Assembly (NCBI RefSeq): GCF_947179515.1
Contig: NC_067483.1
Span: 88,511,835 to 88,575,834 of the forward strand
Reading direction: 5' to 3'
Source of the DNA: Apodemus sylvaticus
Taxonomy: Eukaryota; Chordata; Mammalia; Rodentia; Muridae
DNA length: 64,000 bases
Shown one piece after another: positions 33,801-42,440 of this stretch; the stretch's first letter is position 1, and the number at the start of each line of letters is the position of its first letter. Position numbers and translations under genes: made by a program. Under the pieces are notes generated by a model. That model saw only the letters and a list, made by a program, of their open reading frames with translations, did no database searches and was not told the DNA's origin.

Positions 33801-36334
33801 TTGACACACAAAACTAGCCAGTACAACTGGAATTGTATTTTAACTCATGGACATATTAATATTTACTTGTATTGGTTTTCTCATTTTACATCAAGGCAGA
33901 GCCCATGTGGTCTGTGAATCCCATGAGATTGTATGGAATATAAATCGCCACTTGCTCTATGAGGCTATTCAGGCCAGGGCTCCAGATGTAGGGTGCACAG
34001 CTGGACCTGCTGCCTCTCTGTGGCACCCACACACCTTGGACCTGGAGTCACATACTCTCTGGGGCCAGGCTTGAATCCCTCCCTTGCTCCCTCCCCTCCA
34101 GGCTGCGCCCTGAATGACTCTCCCGTGGGCCTGGCTGCGTACATCTTAGAAAAGTTCTCCACATGGACCAAGTCAGAATTCCGTGACCTGGAGGATGGAG
34201 GCCTGGAGAGGTGAGAGCCCACCACCTTTCTGTCAGACCTGATCCCCAGGCTCTGCCTCTCGGCCTGACATTCTATCCCTGTCTCCAGGCACCCCACCGG
34301 CAGCCAGCAAGCTTCTTCAGGGCTCAGGAATGGGGAGGCAGACACAAGACAGGGCCAGGGACTTGTTCAGCCTCCTACTTACTGATGAGAAAAAATACAT
34401 GTGCCAGGAAGTGCCCAAAGCAGCAAACGCCCTCTGTGTCAGAACAACTGAGCCCTGACACTTGGGCCCTATACAGCCCGTGAGCTCTGTGGAGAGCCAT
34501 GGGAGGGGACAGAGCTGAGAGAGTGCATGGTGTGAGGGTGACTGCTGTGTCCTCTGACACAGTGCTGTGTCACAGGAATTTAGCCTGATGCCAAGCTCCT
34601 TTTTGTCACTGTCACACTGAGGGGCAGAGACTGCAAGGCTTCTGGGTCAGGTGTCCACTCAGAGCCTGGATCCACAAAGGCAGCGCTTGTGTGAGAGAGT
34701 GTACGGAAGAGAGTTCCGTGTGGTCTGTTGGTCTGTGGTACATATCATAGAAATATGAGAAGCAGCTTCTAAGGATCTTCTCTGTCTACAGAGAAGAGAC
34801 AGGAAAGGACAGAGGGACAGACAGATTAAGAGGACAGAGCCCAATAAGAGCCCCAGTCCTACAGGCCAAAGCAATGTGAGCAGTTTCCAGGTGCAGGACT
34901 GAGAAGGGAGAGGAGAGGAGATGGGGGTGGGGAGGGCAGCATGTAGAAGAGGTAACCTTAGACCAGATAATTCAGTCAGCCCTGGGAAGAGGAGCTAACA
35001 TGGCCAAGGAGGCAGATGTGGTAATTTACTGGCAGATCACAGTTCCTGTGGGGCAGAAAAACCTTGAAATCCTAGACCCAGACACAGTGGACACTGGTGT
35101 CTTCTAGGCTAAGATGTTCTCAAGAAGGGTGGCAAGGGAGCTTGGGCTGTGGTAGACCCGTGGTCCTTCAGAACACAGGCAATGTTGAGACCTTTGGAGG
35201 AGTCAGCAACTGGGATTGAAAGAGTCACCAGGGTTAGGAGGTCACGTAGAGCTCACCACAGTTAGGACTCAGAGGACCATAGGCCTGAAACACTGATGTC
35301 AGCGAATGTCATAGAAGGGACGAGGGCATCTGCAGTGGCCAGCCTAAAGCCAAACACAGCGGCTCTTCTACAACAAAGACAGCTACAGGGGAAGGCTGGA
35401 GCTGTTCTCTGTGGAAGGCCACACCCCTGGGCGGCAGGTGTAAGCCATCAGTCCTTCTCTGGGCTCCCACATGTGAGAGCTAGGCATCGTCTGATGTGGT
35501 GACCCTGAAGGGGGCAGCCCTTTGTCCTTGACGGCCATAGCTTTCACTGAGCCTGGACATCCTGTGTGTTTTCCCAGGAAATTCTCCCTGCAAGATCTGC
35601 TGACTAACATCATGATCTACTGGACCACAGGAACCATTGTCTCCTCCCAGCGCTACTACAAGGAAAACATGGGCCAGGGCCTCATGGTGCATAGACATGA
35701 GAGGTTAGCCTGGCTGAGCAGGGAGGGGGACGCTGGGGCTGGGGGCTGGGTACCATCTGTCCTTTAACTCAGGGAAGACTGGATGGCCAGGTGAGAAAGA
35801 CACCAAACATCCTGAGTATCCACTCCTTCAGGGTCCTGGCCTGTGTTCAGGTACTTTGGGATTCACAGGCCTATACAGAGACCCTCAGGGGAGAGCAAAG
35901 AGATAGCCCAGCAAGGTGGGCCTCAGTGGTTGCCCATGCCCTGCTGGGTGGCCCTCCCTGGTAGAGAAGGTCCCTAATGAATGAAAAGGAGGGACTGTAA
36001 TGGGAGGGTGTGGAAGCCCTTGATATTATGGCTCCATAGGACCTAGCAGAGTCCTCCCCAGGCCCTGAGTCCTCTCTGGAAACAGGAGAACACAGCGCCT
36101 CAGCCTCCCCTCATCCCTCTTCTCCACAGGATGAAGGTCTTTGTGCCCACCGGCTTTTCTGCCTTCCCTTCCGAGATAATGCATACCCCAGAAAAGTGGG
36201 TGAAGGCCAAGTACCCCAAACTCATCTCCTATTCCTACATGGAACGTGGGGGCCACTTTGCTGCCTTTGAAGAGCCCAGGCTTCTGGCCCAGGACATCTG
36301 CAAGTTCGTTTCCCTGGCTGAGCTGCAGTCATGA
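22423..36334 (+). CDS. Ephx1: Ephx1 copy B, microsomal epoxide hydrolase, complete (8 coding exons)
   Basis: The coding exons are 22423-22605, 24207-24387, 29492-29719, 30988-31117, 31610-31818, 34102-34210, 35578-35703 and 36130-36334. They sum to 1371 nt, 456 residues plus stop, with compatible phases and GT/AG at every intron. An N-terminal hydrophobic anchor (residues 2-19) precedes the epoxide hydrolase N-terminal domain and an alpha/beta-hydrolase core. Seen residues are HGWP (148-151), nucleophile Asp226 in GGDWGS, Tyr299, Tyr374, Glu404 and His431, all matching known numbering. The enzyme hydrolyses xenobiotic and lipid epoxides at the ER membrane. Oddities are Cys2 in place of Trp, Gly69, Gln192 where Glu is usual, Cys446 in place of Arg, and an extra C-terminal Ser. 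None removes a catalytic residue, so an active enzyme is expected. Confidence 0.95.
23535..23773. repeat. Intron 2 minisatellite, 34-36 bp unit, about 7 copies
   Basis: Near-identical units of tgtccatggcctctctgctc followed by ctgcaggggtcac(c) are repeated in tandem. The unit of 36 bp is a multiple of three, so it creates open frames in several phases; these repeat a 12-residue motif and are not taken as coding. Each unit contains a ctcctgcag|g sequence that resembles a 3' splice site. Confidence 0.93.
24207..24387 (+). CDS. Ephx1: Ephx1 copy B coding exon 3
   Basis: The acceptor ttcttcactgcag ends at 24206 and the exon starts in phase 0 with DLHQRID. It encodes residues 62-121 plus the first base of Gly122, within the epoxide hydrolase N-terminal domain that wraps over the catalytic core (FHYGFNS, WRNEFDWRKQVEILNQYPHF). 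The donor is gtgaga. Gly69 replaces the basic residue (Arg or Lys) recalled at this point in mouse, rat and human. It is absent from copy C. Confidence 0.95.
25335..25490 (+). mobile_element. B1 SINE with long A tail
   Basis: B1 modules (ggcacacgcctttaatccca, gaggcaggcagatttctgag, gaggctagcctggtctacag) run into poly(A), followed by CCAAA-type repeats to about 25563. Copy C has the same element at 53652-53818 with longer A and CAAAA tracts. Confidence 0.92.
25491..25563. repeat. (CCAAA/ACAAA)n simple repeat
   Basis: This A/C-only tail of the adjacent B1 has clearly expanded in copy C (about 53819-53945). Confidence 0.85.
26203..26768. repeat. Intron 3 minisatellite, 34-bp unit, about 17 copies
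   Basis: The unit ctgactgtgtgcaggatgct followed by gtggtggggagagg is repeated with variants (gcagaatgttgtgctgggg). It ends at a truncated B1 (gatcgaggccagcctgg). Copy C has about 11 units. Confidence 0.94.
26769..26850 (+). mobile_element. B1 3' half
   Basis: gatcgaggccagcctggtct, then acagccaaggctatacagag and aaaccctgtctcaa, are the second half of B1. The 5' half is missing at the minisatellite boundary. It is shared with copy C (54952-55027). Confidence 0.8.
27253..27636 (+). repeat. Rodent interspersed repeat X (copy 2)
   Basis: Colinear with 17946-18300 and present in copy C at 55435-55818. It ends ttcacagcaatgaaacccaa. Family not assigned. Confidence 0.65.
27847..27892. repeat. (TG)n microsatellite, intron 3
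   Basis: About 23 TG repeats with one TA interruption, shorter in copy C (56029-56067). Confidence 0.93.
28258..28340. repeat. AT-rich TATG/TATA simple repeat
   Basis: Imperfect TATG and TATA runs in intron 3, similar in copy C at about 56438-56515. Confidence 0.7.
28900..29490. repeat. Minisatellite abutting exon 4, branch-point and 3'-splice-like units
   Basis: Tandem units of about 24 bp (ctgactgtctctctgtccct plus cagt, cggt or cacc), with some 18-bp units, run up to the exon 4 acceptor. Each unit contains CTGAC, a good mammalian branch-point match, then a pyrimidine tract, and most end in CAG. By eye there are about two dozen CTGAC motifs. The authentic acceptor ctctgtccccag is simply the last unit. 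Confidence 0.95.
29492..29719 (+). CDS. Ephx1: Ephx1 copy B coding exon 4 (HGWP oxyanion loop)
   Basis: The acceptor tctgtccccag ends at 29491 and the first two bases complete Gly122. It encodes through residue 197 and one base of Gly198: LDIHFIHVKPP, then LLMVHGWPGSFYEFYKIIPLL (oxyanion loop HGWP at 148-151) and CPSIPGYGF. The donor is gtacag. Residue 192 is Gln where I recall Glu in human, mouse and rat. The first in-frame ATG is Met146. Confidence 0.97.
29959..30140 (+). mobile_element. B2 SINE with target-site duplication
   Basis: The B2 head and the ctgatgccctcttctagagt module end in an A tail. The direct repeats aaaggtctg at 29950-29958 and 30141-30149 flank it. The same insertion is in copy C (57801-57986), so it predates the duplication. 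Confidence 0.92.
30413..30602 (+). mobile_element. B2 SINE
   Basis: gctgcagagatggctcagtg, cagcaaccacatggtggctc and ctgatgccctcttctggtgt are B2 modules with an A tail. The copy C version (58254-58424) has lost about 26 bases before the tail. Confidence 0.92.
30988..31117 (+). CDS. Ephx1: Ephx1 copy B coding exon 5 (catalytic nucleophile)
   Basis: The acceptor cacactcag ends at 30987. It encodes the end of Gly198 to the first two bases of Asn241: LNTVATARIFYKLMSRLGF, then YIQGGDWGSLICTN with nucleophile Asp226 in the alpha/beta-hydrolase elbow. The donor is gtgagt. The upstream intron region keeps frame for some distance, but no start or splice signal there is better than this one. Confidence 0.97.
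31610..31818 (+). CDS. Ephx1: Ephx1 copy B coding exon 6 (lid Tyr299)
   Basis: The acceptor ctctgcccacag ends at 31609. It encodes Asn241 to the first base of Gly311: HVKGLHLNVAF, PLLGQRFGRFLGYTEKD, and MRESGYLHIQATKPDTV. Tyr299 is one of the two lid tyrosines that polarise the epoxide. The donor is gtaagc. Residue 256 is Ile here and Ser in copy C. Confidence 0.97.
32608..32830 (+). mobile_element. URR1-like hAT-Charlie DNA element
   Basis: Terminal inverted repeats cagtgagtctcaacctt and aatgttgagaactgctg bound a body with atgtaaatatctgatatgca and gatatctgatatgtgacc. This matches the rodent nonautonomous URR1 hAT family as I know it. Also in copy C at 60420-60642. Confidence 0.82.
33431..33826 (+). 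repeat. Rodent interspersed repeat Y (copy 2)
   Basis: ctagtcagggtttctattcc to caagttgacacacaaaacta, colinear with 18318-18712. It sits in intron 6 of both copies B and C. Confidence 0.75.
34102..34210 (+). CDS. Ephx1: Ephx1 copy B coding exon 7
   Basis: The acceptor ctcccctccag ends at 34101. It encodes Gly311 through the first two bases of Arg347: CALNDSPVGLAAYILEKFS, TWTKSEF, LEDGGLE. The donor is gtgaga. The sequence is identical to copy C by eye. Confidence 0.97.
35578..35703 (+). CDS. Ephx1: Ephx1 copy B coding exon 8 (lid Tyr374)
   Basis: The acceptor ttttcccag ends at 35577. It encodes Arg347 to the first two bases of Arg389: KFSLQDLLTNIMIYWTTGT, SSQRYYKENMGQG, HRHE. Tyr374 is the second lid tyrosine. 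The donor is gttagc, weaker than consensus and the same in copy C. Confidence 0.96.
36130..36334 (+). CDS. Ephx1: Ephx1 copy B terminal exon 9
   Basis: The acceptor tctccacag ends at 36129. It encodes residues 389-456 with Glu404 and His431. Compared with copy A it has two differences by eye: CGC to TGC (Arg446Cys, a CpG transition) and a silent change at Phe448. The stop is TGA at 36332-36334. Confidence 0.96.
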
Positions 36335-36562
36335 CGCTGGACACCACCCATGGCTCTAGCAGGAGCCCAGGTTCCTCCCGAGTCACACTTATGGAAGATG
36401 GCCCCTTTCTGAGGAATAAGCTTGTTCCCTGAGCACACTGGGGGACCCCGACTTAAACCCCACAGAGCCGTCTCTCAGCACCCCATATGCTTCACCCCAC
36501 TACATAGCTGTGTTGAGCTACTTGGCTTTTATGATAAATGGATTGATTTCTAAGAATGTATG
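36335..36562 (+). other. Copy B 3' UTR with GATAAA
   Basis: This matches copy A's tail; GATAAA is at 36533-36538. The end is approximate. Confidence 0.45.
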
Positions 36563-38371
36563 GACCAAATGCCATGTGTTTCTTCAATATTCACACGGGC
36601 CTTCCCTTCTGAAAGAGAGTTGCCGTGTGCTCCCCACCCCTGTCTTGGAGAGTCCTGCTGGCCCTCTGAACTTGGCCCTGCTGCCTAGGGCAGAGTCACA
36701 GTTGGGTGCTACCAGTGATCAAGGCCATACCCCACTAGGCAGCCTCAGAAACCACTGATACCTGTTGGGCCACTCAGAGTATACAGGGCACTGGGAGCAA
36801 AGGTTGTTTGGCTGGTAACTGTCTGTGAAAAAGATTAAAGTATCCCAGCCCAGCCATGTCTCCAGTGAGCCCAGAGTGATGGACAAGGATGTGTGTGGTC
36901 CCATGGTGCTCTCACGGAGGCAGAGAGGAGGATTCCCCTGTGTCTCCCTCTCTTCCACTAGAGCAGGGCCTCTCCCTGCAATGATCATATATCTCAGGTA
37001 TTCCCAGAGGCATCATGGAGGATGATCTTAGCCTAACGTGGAGAACGAAGCACCAGACACACCTTCCTGGTGCTGCCTTCTGGGAGATTCCCGCTTTATA
37101 TGGGAAACCAGGCTGGCTGTGGAGATGAGCATGTGTCAGCCTTACCTCCTGCCTGGCACAGGCTGAGAATGGGGGCTCTCCCAACCCCTCTGACACCCTC
37201 TCTGGCTGTTGAAGGCCCTCAGGTGTCCTGGGTAGTAATGGTCTCTGTGGATTTTCTCATCAGGGCCCTCTTGGGGTTGGCAGGGCCTCAGATGTGCTTT
37301 AGTAGTGACGGTATCTGGAGACCTTCTCATCAGGGACTTGTCCAAGGACAGACTGTTCTCAGAAGAGTCTCTGACCTCAAGGAGCTATCAGCTGGGAAGG
37401 CCAAGGCTGCTTTCCTGCCCTGGGTAGCAGCCATTCCTGCTCTGAGGTCCTGGGGTTCAGAGACTCAGCCTCTCCCTATCGCAACATCTGAAGGCTAAAG
37501 AAGAGGAGGCCCAGGAAGGAAAGGGGTCCTGGGGTCTCCTGGCATCTTATCTGGCACTTCCCTCTGTAGCAAATGCCAAATAAGAATCCTGAATTCAGAA
37601 GGGCATGTGCTTGCCGCCCCTTGTGGCCATCAGAGGACATCACACGGGCTCATGAACAGCCAGTGACTAAGTTTCAGGCACCCACTGAACCTTCTGTTGT
37701 GAATGTACTGAAGGCCCAGTTCTCCAGGCAGTGGGTCTGAGAGATGGCCAGTGAGGAGGGCAGTACAGCCCAGGGAGTGGGCACCCATCCCGCAAAACTG
37801 CCACTTTACCTACAGATGAAGTCTTTAGATTCCCAACAGATAGACACATGAAACCGCGGAAGCCTTACACATCACCTCCCGCACACTCTGACTGGATCTG
37901 GCACAGTGTGTAGCTCTGCCATAGAAGAGGCAGGGATTTCTTTTTCTTCCTCATAAGTCTGTGGATCAAAGGTTTGGTCTTCAAGGGTCTCGCTCACATT
38001 CGATATCTTTTTCTTTCTTCATATGTCAAAAACATTCACTTTTCACGTAATGGGATCTGTTTGAAGTCCGCCTTGGCGGTCTGAATGCCACGTGACTGCC
38101 ATTGGGGACAGCAGTAAGTGGAATAATGGCCCCTGGCCCCAAGCACTGGCCGCTGGTTCAGTTGACAGTAAGAGGACGGCAGGAAGCTAACCCCGTGTGG
38201 CTGCAGGGAGCATGCTTCACACAGGGCGGGGTGGGGGCACAAAACTCTCTACAGTGGCTGATGTGTGAGCGCACTCGAGAGTTTATTTCTAAAAGGAGAT
38301 ACAAATTTGAAAGAAAACCAAACTAAGCCTATCTGTAGAATACATGATCCTACCCTTAAAAGACTCTGAAG
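36563..38371. other. Spacer, no gene seen (unit 2)
   Basis: Colinear with 561-2358. No exon, RNA gene or transposon is recognised. Confidence 0.6.
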
Positions 38372-38928
38372 GGGGCGAGAGGGATGGCTCCGCAGCTGAG
38401 AGCACTGGCTGGTCTTCCAGGAGGACCTGCTTCCCTCAGCACCCACAGGACAGGTCACAACCTTCGGTGACTCTACTTCCTGGGGATCTGACGCCCTCTT
38501 CTGGCCTCTGAGGGCAACCAGCACACATATGGTATACAAACATATGAGGGCAAAAGTTGTATACAATAAAAAAGTGAAACTCTTTTAACTTGATAAAAAC
38601 GTTCAGCAAAGCACGGGAGACAAAAGCAACAGATAAAGCAGTCGCTTTCCTATGTGTCAATAACAAACTTGAGAAAGGACTCATACTCCATGCACAATAG
38701 CTTTTAAAAAGTAAAATGGTGGGGCTGGAGAGGTGGCTCAGTGGTTAAGAAGGCTGCCTGTTTTTCTATAGTTTCAAATTCACAACATCCATATGGTGAC
38801 TCAGCCATCTGTGACTCCAGTTCCAAGAGATCCAATGCCCGGTGTGCCTGCTGTGGGTATCTGGCATATGTGTGGTGCACAGACATACAAGCAGGCAAAA
38901 TACCCATATACATACAAGAATAAAAATT
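38372..38928 (+). mobile_element. Two B2/B3-type SINEs (unit 2)
   Basis: Counterparts of 2359-2545 and 2707-2915, at about 38372-38558 and 38720-38928, each with few substitutions. Confidence 0.7.
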
Positions 38929-39379
38929 TTAAGTTAATTAAAAAACAAAATAGGAAAAAAGTATATAAATGTAACTCTTGAGGGATTTTCTTTCACACAC
39001 TCACGTGAGCACACAGACACCCCAGCTCTCAAATAACATGCAGGACATTTCTTTTTTAAATATTTAACATATATACATAATATATCTACAGACACACCAG
39101 AAGAGGGCATCAGATCATATATACATAGTATGTTGTAACATAATATAAACCTAAATCTGTGTCAATATAGAAAGTCCATACCAAATGTAAAAATAATTGG
39201 CCTGTTGATGCTCTTTGGTCTACAGGTATACCAATATTCTACCCTTTATTTATCATTCCTGTGTCCCCACGTTTTGTCCTTTCATCACTTCCCCCAACTT
39301 TCCCCTTATCATTAGGTAAAAGAGAAAGGAGAAAGAAAAGTAAAAGAGAGAAATATTCCTAAAATATTGCCCTGGACCA

Positions 39380-42300
39380 CCCCAGCTGGGTATGGGCTCC
39401 CTGGGATGAGGGTTCTCGAAGTCCAGGTGGGTAAGGATTCAGTGGTGACAAACAGAAACAAACACAGGGGCAGTTTGAATCTGAGTGTATTTTGCAGCTC
39501 TCAAACAGGGGATTTTATACATTAAATCAAACATGACACAACTCTTAGAAACCATATCACTGGTGAAACAGTTGTGAATACCAACAAGAATCACTTGGCA
39601 CAGTAAAATACAAAAATCATCTAAGCATTACATCTCTGAACTACGTGTTCAGTGAATCACAAACAGAACAGGTAATGTCATCATCAGAAATATAACAGTT
39701 CTGAAAGAATAAGGTGGTTGTCCAAGGCTAGTGGCATATTCCCAGGAACAGGTTAATAAATCTTTATGGTCAGTGCTCTTAACTGCTGAGCTAACTTTCC
39801 AGCCCCTATGATTAATTATTGCTTAACATCTAATACCTGATTTTTTATAAATCTTCAAAGCATAAGTTTTAACTATTTTAATTCTTTCTAATTAAGGATT
39901 TCTTTACCATATACCAAAATCCACTTCTGATGACACACGTGCAGCCATATGAAATTTTACTGTTGGGAAAGTTTTTATCTATCATAATAATTTTGTAAAC
40001 GATTTGAAAAGTAAAGTGTTGCTTTTCCTGGCGATAAGGTCATGTTAGTGACCCGTCTCAAGGGGTGATTTCATACCCATTAGTCTTGTTTCAGATCATG
40101 GTCTAGGCTCCCGGGAACCTGTATGTAAGAAAAGAAATGAAAGAGAGCATAAAAGAAAAATTGCCTTGAGAACTACTGCTCAATTGTTTTCACAACCAGT
40201 TCTAGGGGCCCTCCTTCTTTTGAAGTCTAATGCCTTAGTCTGTGGAACTTGTCTCACAGATTCTCCTGGAGTCGGGGTGGCAAAATGTAACTGCTATTAC
40301 TTTGTTTCCTCCTTGACTGAGGCCATTAGCAACTTGTAACCTACTCCTCTAAAACAACAACAAACACTCATCACCCAAGACCAAAACCCACCAATTCTGC
40401 TTTATGGGAATTGGTTGACATTCTCTTAAAAACTGCTTCCTACTGTCTGGGGGTGTCATATTTATTGGAGGCCCAAAGAAAATTGGGATATTGGCCAGCC
40501 TTAAGAAAGCTAGCTTTGATGAAACGGTTAATGTAGTCTGAGGCTGGATGAAGCAGAATGCTACAATAAACATGCCTCAGTGTCTCAACATCCTTTTGGC
40601 ATCCAAAAGGGTAAATCTTGGCAGGGCCTCTTAATGTCATTGGTGTCTATAAACATAAACTTTAACTGGAAATATACATTTAGCCAATGTATGGAATGTC
40701 CAATGTGCACAATTTAGCTAAGCATGACTCTTTGCTCTCTGTTCAAGTAGGTAAAGCATCTGTTTTTCTTTTATAAGTTAGTTTGGAGCCGGGCGGTGGT
40801 GGCATATGCCTGTAATCCCAGCACTTTAGGAGGCAGAGGCTGGGGGATTTCTGAGTTCGAGGCCAGCCTGATCTACAGAGTGAGTTCTAGGACAGCCATG
40901 GCTATACAGAGAAACGCTGTCTCAAAAAAACCAAATCCAAACAAACAAACAAACAAATAAAAACAAAAAAAAGTTAGTTTGGACTGTATAACCAAACTGT
41001 AATATAAATTTTTATCTATGCCATTTGAAAGGATGGAACGATAAATCCTGAGGATTTTTAGAATCAACAAGATTTGTTGGCTATGCTTAGTTGATTGAAG
41101 TTCTGGCTGGAGACATTTTCACATCGCAGCCCACCTCAGAGCTCTTCCCATATAAGGAGATCAGCAGCATGTTACCTGTTTTGTTGGACTTCTTGATTTC
41201 TTTCATGTCTGCAGTCAGGGTCTGCAGGGGGTCTTCCCCGGTCAAATCTGATTTTTATTAATTTTGAAGGGATCCATAGTTACCTTTTGCTGTTGAAACA
41301 AGAACATATTCTCTTTCCCCAAGGTAACATATTTCCTACCTTCCATTCTGAGGTTATCCTATATATATAGGCTGATCTAAATCATCAGTCCTTTTAAATT
41401 CCAATGTATTTTAGCAGTTATGTTATTCATCTCATTGACATTTTAAAAATGTAAAGTCAATAAACATTATTTAACAGATCTCTGGGAGAATCCTTCTTCT
41501 CCCCTTCCATGAGCATTTTCTTTAAAGTCCTGTTAGATGGCTTTACAACCACTACAACTCCTTGAAGGATTCTAAGATATATCTGTAACATTTTTAAGCC
41601 ATAACTTTTTTAAATTGTTGTAATTTGTTGGATACATATCCTGAAGAATCATCAAAGGCATTACGGAGACTGTCCCAACCTCTAATAAGTGTGCAATCTC
41701 AGCATCAGCCTCTCCAGAGATTATAGCAGGTGCCCATTGAATTTTTAATGGGTATCAATTACATGATTATTAATATACACATATATCTTAATTCTCCAAA
41801 GTCTATAAAATGAAACATATAAACTGTTATATGACATTGTTCTAAAGCATCATTAAGTAGAATCCAGATTCTTAATTCAGAATAGTGCATCTCTATGGGC
41901 TGCTATTCTAATTCCTCTGGCCTGTGTGAATTTTTATCATCTGGAAATTACCTTTTCTGCTGTTGCTGTAGGGCCCAGATTGGGATTAAAGGTGCCACTC
42001 CCACACTTCTTTCCCCTTCTGGTGCCTTCCACTAATAGTTCCTCCTCTTTCTCCTGCTCTTCCTCCTGCTCTTCCTCCTCCTCCTCTTCTTTGTTTAGAC
42101 GGCTTTCTCTGCATAGCCTTGGTTGTTTCTGTGATGTATTGACTTATATTCCTCTAGGCTTAATCCAATGGTATGGCTAGGTTGTAGTTTAGTTTTTTGA
42201 GGAAACTTCTTTATAGCGACATCCATGGTGGCTGCATTTGTTCCAATTCCAGTCCTCAGTGTATAAAGGTCCCTTGTCAGTTTTGATCATTGTTTCCTGA

Positions 42301-42440
42301 GCTATTAAAGAATATTCATTTGCATGAATTATAGCTTCTTCATGAATCTGTATGGCTCTCTGACTATCCCACCCTTGAGACAACAGGTCTCAAGGTCAAC
42401 AGCAGGCCAACGCTGGCTGCTATTCCAGGATACTCCAGAA
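39380..42440 (-). mobile_element. Degenerate endogenous retrovirus fragment (unit 2)
   Basis: Counterpart of 3338-6400. The gag-like remnant is open for 64 codons on the minus strand at 42189-42383, slightly longer than in unit 1, but no intact gene is present. An extra segment of about 24 bp occurs near 39998-40026 relative to unit 1. Confidence 0.4.
40786..40975 (+). mobile_element. B1 SINE (unit 2)
   Basis: The same insertion as 4749-4935, flanked by the same gttagtttgga repeats. Its (CAAA)n tail is shorter and interrupted by aaataaaa. Confidence 0.9.

Larger units (their letters stand above)
1..36000 (+). repeat. Tandem Ephx1 unit 1 (36.0 kb period)
   Basis: Bases from 1 onward reappear almost unchanged from 36001 and again from 63804; all three points fall in Ephx1 intron 8 just before exon 9. 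The period therefore runs exon 9 of one copy, spacer, promoter, then exons 2-8 of the next copy. Local offsets between unit 1 and unit 2 drift from +36000 to about +36167 and back to +35910 through microsatellite length changes, then drop to about +28300 at the 7.6-kb deletion. Since every part is homologous to the other unit, the original duplication junction cannot be located here. Confidence 0.93.
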
